Of a DNA stretch of 64,000 nucleotides, positions 8,439 through 17,066 are shown piece by piece (within the stretch, counting starts at the first letter, position 1; each line of letters begins with the position of its first letter). A program made the translations under genes and the position numbers. Under the pieces are notes generated by a model. That model ran no database searches. It had not been told where the DNA came from and saw only the letters and a list, made by a program, of their open reading frames with translations. Origin of the DNA: Bacillota bacterium (GTDB lineage: Bacteria; Bacillota; Clostridia; Lachnospirales; Lachnospiraceae); assembly GCA_023409535.1 (NCBI GenBank), contig JAEYGZ010000039.1, positions 558,001 to 622,000 on the forward strand. Reading direction: 5' to 3'.

Positions 8439-9308
8439 ATTAAAAAAATTGTTTTTCATAACAGAGTAGTTCTAAGTATTTATATGACTGTACTGATGCT
8501 GATTTTCGGAGGGATTGGTATTCTCCTGTCAAATATTTTTGGCTGGGGGATCACAGGGACCGGGATATTCCTTATTGTTGGTATGATTATTAATCTGGTG
8601 GCTTACTTTTTTTCAGATAAGCTGATTTTAAGAAGCTCCAGCGCGAAATTACTTAGCAGGGAGCAGGTTCCGGAGTTATTCTCTATGGTGGAGGAGATGG
8701 TAACAGAATACCGTATGCCAATGCCAAAGCTTTATTTGGTCAATGATTCGTCCATGAATGCCTTTGCCACTGGAAGAAGTCCAAAGCATTCGGCAGTAGC
8801 AGTTACGCGGGGATTACTTGAAAAGCTTACACCGGACGAGGTAAGAGGAGTAGTTGCTCATGAGCTTTCGCATATCCGTAATTGGGATACCCTTTTGATG
8901 ACCGCAATTTCAATTATTGCAGGTTTTATCAGCATTTTGGCAGACAGCTTCTGGATGAGCCGTATATTGAATAAAGCTGGGGAAAAAGACCGGTCAGGAG
9001 TTCTGGCAACGATTAGTTTAATATTGGCTGTCTTTGCTCCCATATCGGCAACGCTGATACAATTGGCAATTTCAAGACGAAGAGAGTACACAGCTGATGA
9101 AGCGGGCGCAGAAATGTCAAAAAACCCGATGTTTCTGGCAAACGCTTTGCAGAAGATACAGAAAGACCGCAGACCTTTACCGGGGATGAATGCTGCCACA
9201 GCACATCTCTACTTTTCAAATCCTTTAAAATCAGGTGATATCATTGATAAGTTATTTTCAACGCATCCGCCGATTGAGGACAGAATTGAACGTCTGCAAA
9301 AGATGTAA
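8439..9308 (+). CDS. htpX: HtpX family zinc metalloprotease
   Basis: A membrane M48 metalloprotease of about 289 residues. Two hydrophobic segments at the N-terminus (residues 12-55) and two near 155-200 flank the zinc motif VVAHELSHIRNWD (HEXXH about 141-145) and the third ligand region REYTADEAGA. HtpX degrades misfolded membrane proteins. Start choice is unusual. AAGGAGG at 8424-8430 is a perfect ribosome binding site; 8 bases after it, in frame, comes ATT (8439-8441). The only standard codon nearby is GTG at 8430, which overlaps the ribosome binding site, and the next ATG (8484) would cut into the first membrane segment. I therefore propose an AUU start, with GTG 8430 as the alternative. 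Confidence 0.85.
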   Translation: MKKIVFHNRVVLSIYMTVLMLIFGGIGILLSNIFGWGITGTGIFLIVGMIINLVAYFFSDKLILRSSSAKLLSREQVPELFSMVEEMVTEYRMPMPKLYLVNDSSMNAFATGRSPKHSAVAVTRGLLEKLTPDEVRGVVAHELSHIRNWDTLLMTAISIIAGFISILADSFWMSRILNKAGEKDRSGVLATISLILAVFAPISATLIQLAISRRREYTADEAGAEMSKNPMFLANALQKIQKDRRPLPGMNAATAHLYFSNPLKSGDIIDKLFSTHPPIEDRIERLQKM

Positions 9309-9344
9309 GTAAAGAATACAAACAATTAGGGGGTAGACAGTAAT

Positions 9345-9947
9345 ATGGAAGAAAAGATTGAAATCGGAGCGAAAACACTGGAAGAGGTTGTGTGTGCAAA
9401 CTGCAATAAAACCGTCCCGGGCGCGGAAGCCCTAAGCTTCAGAGATAAAGACGGCAATGACGTATATCTGTGCGAGGAATGCAATAAAGCTGCCGAAGAG
9501 GAGTTTAAAAAGGAAGTTGAGAACCCGAATTACATCGGAGCGATAGCGCTTGGCGTATTAGCGGGAATAGCCACAGGTGTGATCTGGTATTTTATTGAGA
9601 TACTGACGGAAAGAATCATCGGTTATGTGGCAATTGGTGTCGGCTATGTGGTAGCAAGGGCTGTAATCTTAGGTTCAGGTAAAAAGCGCGGTACGGTATT
9701 ACAAATCATAAGTGCGATAATAACATTACTTTCTATCGTCGGAGCGTCCTATTTTTCAGCCGTATATTTTGTAAATGATTATGTTCGTGACATGTTTACA
9801 GAGGCAGGAGAAACTTTTAATGAAATGATCTGGCTGTCACCATTCGATAAGGATGTAATCAGTATGGTGGTTTCGCCGGTAGGAGTTCTGATCTGGGCAT
9901 TCGGTATTTATATAGCTTATCGTACCCCTAAGAAAAGAACGATATAA
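9345..9947 (+). CDS. Zinc-ribbon membrane protein, unknown function
   Basis: A 200-residue protein. The N-terminus has a C17-x2-C20 and C43-x2-C46 pair spaced by a short beta-type stretch, a zinc ribbon. Residues 65-135 hold three or four hydrophobic segments with glycine-rich character, and another hydrophobic segment lies near the C-terminus (about 175-195). It starts 36 bases after htpX with a GGGGGTAG-type ribosome binding site and shares its terminator, so it is probably part of an htpX envelope-stress operon. I do not recognise a named family. Confidence 0.75.
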   Translation: MEEKIEIGAKTLEEVVCANCNKTVPGAEALSFRDKDGNDVYLCEECNKAAEEEFKKEVENPNYIGAIALGVLAGIATGVIWYFIEILTERIIGYVAIGVGYVVARAVILGSGKKRGTVLQIISAIITLLSIVGASYFSAVYFVNDYVRDMFTEAGETFNEMIWLSPFDKDVISMVVSPVGVLIWAFGIYIAYRTPKKRTI

Positions 9948-9952
9948 GAGAG

Positions 9953-9994
9953 AAAGAGGATTTGGACCGTATGTGGTTAAAATCCTCTTTTTTA
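9953..9994 (+). terminator. Terminator after the htpX operon
   Basis: AAAGAGGATTT pairs perfectly with AAATCCTCTTT (9980-9990), followed by TTT. It lies between two convergent genes and can act in both directions. Confidence 0.85.
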
Positions 9995-10267
9995 TTAGTT
10001 CTCTTGTTTGTACAAAGTATAATAATCTGCCTCAACATCCTCCATTCGCTTACCATACCATAGCTTAGCGTCATCTAAGGCTTTGTTATAAATGTACTTG
10101 CCCAGGTTATCCATAAAGAAATCAAGGATACTCTCGGAGGCAATGATACCAAGCTTTTCATCCCGTTCTGTTTCAAAATAGTAGATAATCTCATCCTGAA
10201 GCTTTTTCTTTTCTTCACTTGTCAGGGTTATCCCTAAAGGGTTCTTTTTCTTGTCCATATAGTTCAC
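9995..10267 (-). CDS. DUF2164-like protein
   Basis: A 90-residue soluble, mostly helical protein. The pattern ITLTSEEKKKLQDEIIYYF, then ERDEKLGIIASESILDFF, then YNKALDDAK is that of the DUF2164 family, small bacterial proteins of unknown function. Monocistronic, with a ribosome binding site (GAAAGGTG) upstream of the ATG at 10267. Confidence 0.75.
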   Translation of the reverse strand: MNYMDKKKNPLGITLTSEEKKKLQDEIIYYFETERDEKLGIIASESILDFFMDNLGKYIYNKALDDAKLWYGKRMEDVEADYYTLYKQEN

Positions 10268-10328
10268 ACCTTTCGTTAATTCATCTAAAACATAAATGAT
10301 AATAATTGGATAGTATAATCAATCATAT

Positions 10329-10368
10329 AAAAAACTCACATCTTTGTAAATACAAAAATGTGAGTTCT
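10329..10368 (-). terminator. Terminator of the marR-ABC operon
   Basis: On the minus strand AACTCACAT pairs with ATGTGAGTT (10333-10341 with 10358-10366) and is followed by a T-run. It lies about 50 bases beyond the stop of the exporter gene ending at 10417. Confidence 0.85.
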
Positions 10369-10416
10369 CTTTAACATTGCATATAAGCTGCGAATTCAAG
10401 CCGTTCAAACGATTCG

Positions 10417-12294
10417 TTACGCAGTCTTTTCAAACTGGGAATTGTACAGGTTCGCGTAGAAGCCGCCTTTCTTCAGCAGCTCTTCATGATTACCCTGCTC
10501 GACGATATCGCCTTCATTCATAACCAGAATTAAATCGGCATCACGGATGGTAGATAAACGGTGTGCGATAATGAAACTGGTTCTTCCCTTCATCAAGCTG
10601 TCCATGGCCTTCTGTATTAAGATCTCGGTTCTGGTATCCACGGAGCTGGTTGCTTCATCCAGAATTAAAATCTTTGGATCGGCAAGGATGGCACGTGCAA
10701 TGGTAAGCAGCTGCTTCTGACCCTGGGATACGTTACTTGCCTCTTCGTTCAGCACCATATTGTAGCCGTCCGGAAGAGTGGAGATAAAGTGATGTACATG
10801 AGCGGCCTTTGCAGCCTTGATGACCTCTTCATCCGAAGCATCAAGCTTACTGTATCGGATGTTATCCATAATGGTCCCGTTGAATAACCAGGTATCCTGA
10901 AGAACCATACCGAACAGCTTGCGAAGATCACTGCGGTTAAAGTCCTGAATATTATGACCGTCGATGAGGATGGAACCGCTGTTGATATCGTAGAAGCGCA
11001 TCAGCAGCTTAACCATTGTTGTCTTGCCGGCACCGGTGGGTCCTACGATAGCAATCTTCTGACCCTTGTATACCTGAGTGCTGAAGTCCTTGATGATGAT
11101 CTTATCCGGATTATAACCAAAATGTACATTCTTGAATTCTACCTGTCCGTCGATACCTTCGATGGATACCGGATTTTCTGCCGTCTGAACCTCTTCCTTC
11201 TCGTTTAAGAATTCAAATACTCTTTCTGCGGCAGCAGCGGTGGACTGGAACATATTGGCCACCTGCATCAGCTGCATAATAGGCTGGGTAAAGATTCTGA
11301 TATATTGGAAGAAGGACTGGATTTCACCGACCTGGATCTTACCGTTAATCGCCAGATAACCACCCTGGATGGCAACGCCAACATACCCAAGGTTACTGAT
11401 AAACTGCATAACAGGCATCATGAGGCCTGACAGGAACTGCGACTTCCAGGCTGACTCATAGAGCTTCTCATTCTTCTCATCAAATTCACGGATGGAGTCT
11501 TCTTCTTTATTAAATGCCTTTACGATATTGTGACCGCCGTATACTTCTTCCACCTGGCCGTTAACATGGCCCAGATATTCCTGCTGCTGCTTGAAATATT
11601 TCTGGGATCTCTTTACCACCTGGCTTACAATGACACCGGAGATGGGAAGGATAATCAGTGCCAAGAGGGTCATGGAAAAGCTGATACGGATCATCATGAC
11701 AAGCGCACCGATGATGGTTACCACAGAGGTAATCAGCTGGGACAAGCTTTGATTTAAGCTGTTACCCAGGGTATCAATATCATTGGTTACTCTGGACAGG
11801 ATCTCACCGTGGGAGGTGGTATCAAAATAATTCATCGGCATACGGTGAATCTTCTCAGAGATATCCTTACGGAATTTATAGGTTACCTTCTGACTGATGC
11901 CGGTCATAATAAAGCCTTGAACCAGGGAAAGGACAACACTGACTCCGTACAGCAGGATCAGACCCAGGAGGATTTCCTCCAGACCGGGAAAGTCAATTCC
12001 AGGTCCTCCCTGTATCTTGCTCATGATACCTTCGAAGATCTTTGTGGTTGCGTTACCGCTGATGGTTGGTCCTATGATGGAGAATACGGTACTGCCGATA
12101 GCAAATATAATCATGAATATAAAGCCGACCGTATAGCTGGATAAGCTTGCCAGAAGCTTTTTCATGGTACCTTTAAAATCCTTTGCTTTCTCACCGGGCA
12201 TCATTCCGGGAGGACCTCCGGGACCCATTCCCATTCTTCGTCTGCCGCCGGAAGGCCTTGCCGGTGAGTTTGGTCTGTTTTCTTCTTTACTCAT
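10417..12294 (-). CDS. ABC exporter half-transporter, catalytic subunit
   Basis: A 625-residue type IV ABC exporter subunit: a Pro/Gly/Arg-rich cytoplasmic leader (residues 1-35), six membrane helices (about 55-340), and an ATPase domain with Walker A GPTGAGKTT, Walker B ILILDEATSSVD (catalytic Glu present) and H-loop IIAHRLS. The signature is NVSQGQ rather than LSGGQ. It overlaps the upstream partner by 8 bases (ATGAGTAA junction), so the two are translationally coupled. The pair has the asymmetry of heterodimeric multidrug exporters such as BmrCD, LmrCD and TM287/288: the altered signature here complements the degenerate Walker B and H-loop of the partner in one inactive site. Confidence 0.9.
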   Translation of the reverse strand: MSKEENRPNSPARPSGGRRRMGMGPGGPPGMMPGEKAKDFKGTMKKLLASLSSYTVGFIFMIIFAIGSTVFSIIGPTISGNATTKIFEGIMSKIQGGPGIDFPGLEEILLGLILLYGVSVVLSLVQGFIMTGISQKVTYKFRKDISEKIHRMPMNYFDTTSHGEILSRVTNDIDTLGNSLNQSLSQLITSVVTIIGALVMMIRISFSMTLLALIILPISGVIVSQVVKRSQKYFKQQQEYLGHVNGQVEEVYGGHNIVKAFNKEEDSIREFDEKNEKLYESAWKSQFLSGLMMPVMQFISNLGYVGVAIQGGYLAINGKIQVGEIQSFFQYIRIFTQPIMQLMQVANMFQSTAAAAERVFEFLNEKEEVQTAENPVSIEGIDGQVEFKNVHFGYNPDKIIIKDFSTQVYKGQKIAIVGPTGAGKTTMVKLLMRFYDINSGSILIDGHNIQDFNRSDLRKLFGMVLQDTWLFNGTIMDNIRYSKLDASDEEVIKAAKAAHVHHFISTLPDGYNMVLNEEASNVSQGQKQLLTIARAILADPKILILDEATSSVDTRTEILIQKAMDSLMKGRTSFIIAHRLSTIRDADLILVMNEGDIVEQGNHEELLKKGGFYANLYNSQFEKTA

Positions 12295-14527
12295 AGTTCA
12301 ATTCCTCCTCTGATAATTGGGAAGAAGCAATTTGCTGATATACTTCGCAATTCTTCAATAATTCTTTATGGGTACCTTTACCGACGATGCGTCCTTCATC
12401 CAGAACCAGAATTTGTTCCGCACTCATGATGGTACTGATTCTCTGTGCCACAATCAAAACGGTACTGTCAGATAGTTCTTCCTTCAGCGTCCTGCGGAGC
12501 TTGGCATCGGTCTTATAATCCAATGCGGAAAAGCTGTCATCAAAGATATAGAGCTCAGGCATTTTCGCAATCGCCCTGGCAATGGAGAGGCGCTGCTTCT
12601 GACCGCCGGATACGTTGGTTCCGCCTTCGGAGATGGGAGACTCATAACCTTCCGGTTTGTCATTGATGAATTCTTCCGCCTGAGATATTCTTGCAGCCTG
12701 CATGGTAGTCGCTTCCTCTGCATCAGTTACACCAAAATTAATGTTTGACTCAATGGTACCTGTGAACAGGACACCTTTTTGAGGAACATAGCCTAATTTT
12801 TCTCTTAAGGTATGCTGCTTCATTTTTCTGATATCGGTGCCGTTTAACAGAATGGAACCGCCGGTAATATCATAAAATCTTGGAACCAGGTTAATCAAAG
12901 TGGATTTACCGCTGCCGGTACTTCCGATGATGGCAGTGGTTTCCCCCGGCTTTGCAATAAAGCTGATATCAGAGAGCACATCTTCTTCGGCACCGGGATA
13001 ACGGAAGTTAACATTTTTAAACTCCAGCACACCTTTCTGGGAAGAAGAAACAAGCTCCTCGCGGTCAGGATCTGTGATGGCTGTTTCGGTTACAAGAATT
13101 TCATCAATACGCTTTGCGGCAACGCTGGCTCTGGGAACCATAATGGACAGCATGGTTAACATCAGGAAGGACATAATAATCTGCATAGTATACTGGATAA
13201 ATGCGATCATATCGCCGACCTGCATGGTACCGGCATCAATCTTATCAGCGCCGACCCATATAATCAGGATGGAAGTGAGATTCATAATCATCATAAGGAC
13301 CGGGAACATAAAAGTCATTGCACGGTTTACAAAGAGCGAATTCTTGGTAAGATCCACATTTGCTTTGTCAAAGCGTTTCTCCTCATGCTCTACAGTACTG
13401 AAGGCGCGGATAACAGGAAGACCGGTGATAATCTCACGCATAACCAGGTTGATTCGGTCAATCAGCTTTGGCATTATCTTGAATTTAGGCATAGCGACAA
13501 CATACAACAAAGCAATCAATAAGAAGATGGCGCCTACACCAACACCCAGAACCCAGGACATGGAGCTGTTGGTGTTCATTACCTTTAAGACGCCGCCGAC
13601 TGCCAGAATAGGTGCATAGATGGCAATACGGATCAGCATAACAATCATCATCTGAACCTGCTGAATATCATTCGTGCTTCGGGTAATCAGAGAAGCAGTG
13701 GAGAACTGATCCATCTCCTTATTGGAGAAGGAAAGTACCTTACGAAATACATTGCTTCGGATGGTACGTCCCATTTTTGCTGCAATTCTGGCAGCCAGGA
13801 AGGTTACAAGGACGGATGCAACCATTGCTGCAAAGGCAAGACCGATCATTTTCAAGCCGACAGATAAAATGTAATTAATTTGAATTCGGTCGATATTGAG
13901 ACCAATTGCTTCATATTCAGATTTAATATAGGTACTGGCTCCGGCTGTGAGCATCATCACGGGATAAGCCTGTGCTCCCTCTCTCAATTTAGTTACTAAG
14001 CCGGTACGTGCTTCCTCCGGCATCAGCGGAAGAATGGCAAAGAGATCATTGCTGCCCTGAGTCAGCTGAGCCGGCAGCTGTGACAGAACCTGCTGCGTCA
14101 TCTGCGCTGAGGTCTCTTCATTGGTGAAGCCGTACAGCAGCATCATAGGAATAGACATTGCTTCGGAGACTTCCGTTTCATTGCTGCCATCCCACAGATA
14201 AAGCTCCTCTGAGCTTAACGCGGGATATTCGTCAAGATAATCGGACCACTCTTTGTCGCTGACATTATCTTTACTAAGTAATGTAAAATGGTCTGCTGCG
14301 GCAGTCTTTTCCGTATCGGTCATAAACAGGGAGAGTTTATCATACTGCGAGGACCGTATTACCTTTGGTACGGTATCGATGATACCGCCCCTGGCAATAC
14401 CTACATTGATAATGTCTGAAGTATAGGTTGGCAGGGAGAGATCACAGACTGCCTGCAATGCTAAAAGGATTACAACAAATATTAATGCTGCAATCGATTT
14501 ATTCAATAATTTAAGTAACTTTAACAT
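12287..14527 (-). CDS. ABC exporter half-transporter, degenerate-site subunit
   Basis: A 746-residue ABC exporter subunit, longer than the usual 580-600 because of an insertion of about 140 residues between the first and second membrane helices (about 45-215), predicted extracellular. The ATPase domain has Walker A GSTGSGKST and signature NVSGGQ, but Walker B is YIFDDSFSALD, with Asp in place of the catalytic Glu, and the H-loop is VAQRIS, with Gln in place of His. These changes make this subunit's own ATP site inactive, as in BmrC-type partners. It lies 33 bases downstream of the MarR gene and is coupled to the next gene. Likely role: drug or lipid-like compound export. Confidence 0.9.
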   Translation of the reverse strand: MLKLLKLLNKSIAALIFVVILLALQAVCDLSLPTYTSDIINVGIARGGIIDTVPKVIRSSQYDKLSLFMTDTEKTAAADHFTLLSKDNVSDKEWSDYLDEYPALSSEELYLWDGSNETEVSEAMSIPMMLLYGFTNEETSAQMTQQVLSQLPAQLTQGSNDLFAILPLMPEEARTGLVTKLREGAQAYPVMMLTAGASTYIKSEYEAIGLNIDRIQINYILSVGLKMIGLAFAAMVASVLVTFLAARIAAKMGRTIRSNVFRKVLSFSNKEMDQFSTASLITRSTNDIQQVQMMIVMLIRIAIYAPILAVGGVLKVMNTNSSMSWVLGVGVGAIFLLIALLYVVAMPKFKIMPKLIDRINLVMREIITGLPVIRAFSTVEHEEKRFDKANVDLTKNSLFVNRAMTFMFPVLMMIMNLTSILIIWVGADKIDAGTMQVGDMIAFIQYTMQIIMSFLMLTMLSIMVPRASVAAKRIDEILVTETAITDPDREELVSSSQKGVLEFKNVNFRYPGAEEDVLSDISFIAKPGETTAIIGSTGSGKSTLINLVPRFYDITGGSILLNGTDIRKMKQHTLREKLGYVPQKGVLFTGTIESNINFGVTDAEEATTMQAARISQAEEFINDKPEGYESPISEGGTNVSGGQKQRLSIARAIAKMPELYIFDDSFSALDYKTDAKLRRTLKEELSDSTVLIVAQRISTIMSAEQILVLDEGRIVGKGTHKELLKNCEVYQQIASSQLSEEELNYE

Positions 14528-14560
14528 ATGGTTTCCTTTCTTTACTTGTTAAAATTAATG

Positions 14561-14995
14561 TTATTTGGGGTTGCGATTTAAGTTATCCCTCATCTTACTG
14601 GTCAATAACATGAGAGTCTTTAACTCTTCATCACTGAAGCCGACAAATAGCTGTTCGATCATATCCTCCATAAATTGCGCCGAATAATCAGCGAGCCTGC
14701 GTCCCTCCGGGGTAAGATAGACCCGCATGCTTCTCCTGTCGGTCTCATCAGGTACACGGTAAACATATTGCTTCGCCTCCAGCTTATTAAGCATTCCCGT
14801 GATCGTAGCCGGTTTGACACCGTTTCTGCAGGATAAGTCCTTCTGGCGGATACCTTCGTTATCCCGGATTAAAACCAGCAGCTTTGGCTGTCCCGGATAT
14901 AAATGATCCTTCTCAGACTTATGGTAGGTACGCGAATGAATTGATCGAAAGACCTCTTTTATCGATTCCATCAACTGGGTTACTTCATCCCTCAT
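14561..14995 (-). CDS. MarR family regulator of the ABC exporter
   Basis: A 144-residue winged-helix protein. KDLSCRNGVKPATITGMLNKLEAKQYVYRVPDETDRRSMRVYLT is interrupted here as recognition helix (residues about 50-72) and wing (about 78-95), the latter with the conserved D-x-R-S/R. The gene starts at an ATG preceded by GGAGGAATTACC and is first in a three-gene operon with the exporter. A strong promoter and a palindrome overlap its transcription start (15058-15106), so autorepression relieved by a ligand that the exporter removes is the simplest model. The effector is unknown. Confidence 0.88.
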   Translation of the reverse strand: MRDEVTQLMESIKEVFRSIHSRTYHKSEKDHLYPGQPKLLVLIRDNEGIRQKDLSCRNGVKPATITGMLNKLEAKQYVYRVPDETDRRSMRVYLTPEGRRLADYSAQFMEDMIEQLFVGFSDEELKTLMLLTSKMRDNLNRNPK

Positions 14996-15057
14996 TATGG
15001 TCGGTAATTCCTCCTTTATGCGATACTAAGGCAGCCTATTGGTAATGTAAAAATTAA

Positions 15058-15106
15058 TTAGGTGCCTAACTGAATTGTATTATAGCACAGCCAAATCTAA
15101 AGTCAA
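15058..15106 (-). promoter_or_regulatory. Promoter and MarR-type operator of the exporter operon
   Basis: On the minus strand TTGACT (15106-15101) and TATAAT (15084-15079) are 16 bases apart. Ten bases beyond the -10 box is the palindrome TTAGGCACCTAA (15069-15058), at or just after the predicted transcription start. A bound MarR dimer there would block transcription. Confidence 0.65.
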
Positions 15107-15195
15107 ATATATAAAAACATTAAAATTTTCTGTATTTGATAAAAAAAATATGTGTTTTGCACAATGAAATGATGTATGGAATGTGACAAAGGAAC

Positions 15196-15320
15196 GGGAA
15201 GCAGGGGAAGGACGGAAGCCGTCCGTGGGAAATCAGAGACTGCAATCTTTCCACTAAGTTCAATGACGATTTTAGCCTAATGATTTCACACGGACTACTT
15301 CCGTCCTTCCCCTGCTTCCC
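15196..15320. repeat. Long inverted repeat (hairpin element A)
   Basis: A perfect 23-base inverted repeat (15196-15218 with 15298-15320) continues inward as a second near-perfect arm (15219-15235 with 15281-15297, 14 of 17 paired), leaving a 45-base centre. No convincing gene lies inside; the open frames across it have no ribosome binding site. It shares short blocks with element B at 15514-15811. Confidence 0.8.
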
Positions 15321-15513
15321 TGACATTGGTTCGCTTTAGGTTATAAATGATTAGTTTTAGGTCCTCTAAGGTATAAATTTATATTCTATGAGCGGTGTAG
15401 AATAATGATTTCATTTGATTCACATCGTACCATAATGAAAGAAAAGCGCACATAAAATGCGGATTATTATACATGAGTGGTATGCGAAATAATAAACACA
15501 ACTTTAAGCCGGC

Positions 15514-15811
15514 CAAAGACAGGACACAGGGAAAGGAGCCATATGGTCTGCAGGAAAAGCATTAGGCAAGATCGTGATTGTACTTAGCTTTGAAACTATG
15601 GAAATAAAAATGCGCACTGTCGGAAGGGAAATTTGCCAGGACGGCAAATTTAGGTGCACGGGGCATGGATGCCCCTGGTGCGCCGACCTGTAAATTTGTC
15701 ATAAACTACACCCCATTTTTATTTCCATCGTTTCAAAGGTTAGCACAATAGATCGCAGTCTCTGCTTTTCCTGCAGACCATATGGCTCCTTTCCCTGTGT
15801 CCGTCCCTTTG
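15514..15811. repeat. Long structured inverted-repeat element (element B)
   Basis: A perfect 40-base inverted repeat (15522-15561 with 15763-15802) extends outward through GAC/GTC and CAAAG/CTTTG and inward through a further near-perfect arm (about 15566-15612 with 15713-15758). The central 100 bases carry their own hairpins: AAATTTGCC/GGCAAATTT, GGGGCAT/ATGCCCC and an outer GTCGG/CCGAC pair. Transcribed from either strand it would fold into one long rod with a branched head. No ORF, transposase or obvious promoter is present. It could be a non-coding RNA, a non-autonomous mobile repeat or a paired terminator region. Confidence 0.8.
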
Positions 15812-15827
15812 TCGCTCAACTTATTAT

Positions 15828-16961
15828 TTACCTCACCGCCTCCAGCACTACCTCCAGCAGCGCATCATTTCGTTCCGGTGTCATGAAGCAGAAGCGTATG
15901 AATTTATTGCTCAGGAAGGGGAAGGTGGAGCAGTCCCGGATCATGAGGCCCTTACGTATGGCAGCCTCGAACACGTCCATGGAGGTTACCTCCTCCTTCA
16001 GAAGCTTCAACAGAATGAAGTTGGCTGTCGGTGTAAAGTACTGAATATTCTTGCAGGAGTCAAGGATTCTGCAGATACGGTCACGTTCGCCTGCGATCAA
16101 GGTTCGGGTTGCTCTGATATATTCCTCATCCGTGAACATCAGCTCACCGGCAATGGCCGCCAGGCTGTTGATGGTCCAGGGGTTTTTGCGTTGATTGATC
16201 TCTTTTAACAGGTCCTGATTACCGCAGATGGCATAACCCAGCCGAAGGCCGGGGGCTGCGAAGAACTTGGAGATGCCGCGCAGGATAATGATATTGTTAT
16301 AATACCCTGTTAGGGGCGCGGAGGTTATCTTCAGAACATCCTCTGCGAATTCTACATAGGTCTCGTCCACCATTACGAAGATCCCTTTTTGCTTGCAGAT
16401 ATCAAGGATTTTACGCATATCACTGCGTGTGATGGCTGAGGAGGTCGGGTTGTTGGGATTGCAGATCACCAGGAGGTCCATATCGTCGGTCAGCTCCTCC
16501 TGCAGGGCATGGATATCCAGCGCGAAATTCTTTTCCTCCTCCAGGCGGTAATACCTTGTGGTGCCGCCTCCTAAGGAAACCTCACGCTCATATTCCGAGT
16601 AGGTGGGTCCGATAATCAGAGCCTTCCCCGGATGCTTGATCTGGATAAACAGGGAGATCAGCTCGGTGGAACCGTTACCGACCAGAATATTCTCCATGTC
16701 GGTATGGACATATTCGGCAATACATTTACGAAGCGAGGTGTATTCCCGGTCGGGATAGCTCATGATTGAATCAATGCGCTCCGCCAGGGTTGCCTTCAGT
16801 TTGGGTGAGATGCCCAGCGGATTAACATTGGCGGAAAAGCTGATGATGTCCTCCTTCTTTATGCCATAGACCTTCTCTATCATTTCTAAATCACTTCCGT
16901 GAAAATGATCGGAATGCTTAATCATATTAGCCACAAACCTTTCTACTGGATTTTTTTTCAT
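15828..16961 (-). CDS. PLP-dependent aminotransferase, HisC/CobD-like
   Basis: A class I/II fold-type I aminotransferase of about 377 residues. HGSDLEMIEKVYGI and FSANVNPLGISP are the opening of CobD-like (threonine-phosphate decarboxylase) and HisC-like proteins. CNPNNPTS, DETYVEF and the PLP-lysine motif RGISKFFAAPGLRLGY are intact. It may act as histidinol-phosphate aminotransferase or a relative; no his or cob genes are nearby to decide. The start is uncertain: I use the ATG at 16961 (MKKNPVERFV), although no clear ribosome binding site precedes it. A GTG at 17033 or an ATG at 16925 are alternatives. Transcribed divergently from the DUF5717 cluster. Confidence 0.8.
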   Translation of the reverse strand: MKKNPVERFVANMIKHSDHFHGSDLEMIEKVYGIKKEDIISFSANVNPLGISPKLKATLAERIDSIMSYPDREYTSLRKCIAEYVHTDMENILVGNGSTELISLFIQIKHPGKALIIGPTYSEYEREVSLGGGTTRYYRLEEEKNFALDIHALQEELTDDMDLLVICNPNNPTSSAITRSDMRKILDICKQKGIFVMVDETYVEFAEDVLKITSAPLTGYYNNIIILRGISKFFAAPGLRLGYAICGNQDLLKEINQRKNPWTINSLAAIAGELMFTDEEYIRATRTLIAGERDRICRILDSCKNIQYFTPTANFILLKLLKEEVTSMDVFEAAIRKGLMIRDCSTFPFLSNKFIRFCFMTPERNDALLEVVLEAVR

Positions 16962-17066
16962 AGTTGAATTATAATTAACATTATTATATCGAAAGTACGT
17001 AAAAATGCAATATTCATTCGTTATATTACTCACAGACAGCGTTTACTCAATATGGGGTGGGATAAA

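Noticed and set aside
12445..13619. Plus-strand ORFs of up to 181 codons opposite the ABC exporter genes
   Set aside because: They are shadows of strongly conserved ABC transporter coding sequence on the minus strand.
15120..15326. 68-codon minus-strand ORF
   Set aside because: It lies across hairpin element A, has no ribosome binding site, and its codons follow the inverted repeat rather than a protein pattern.
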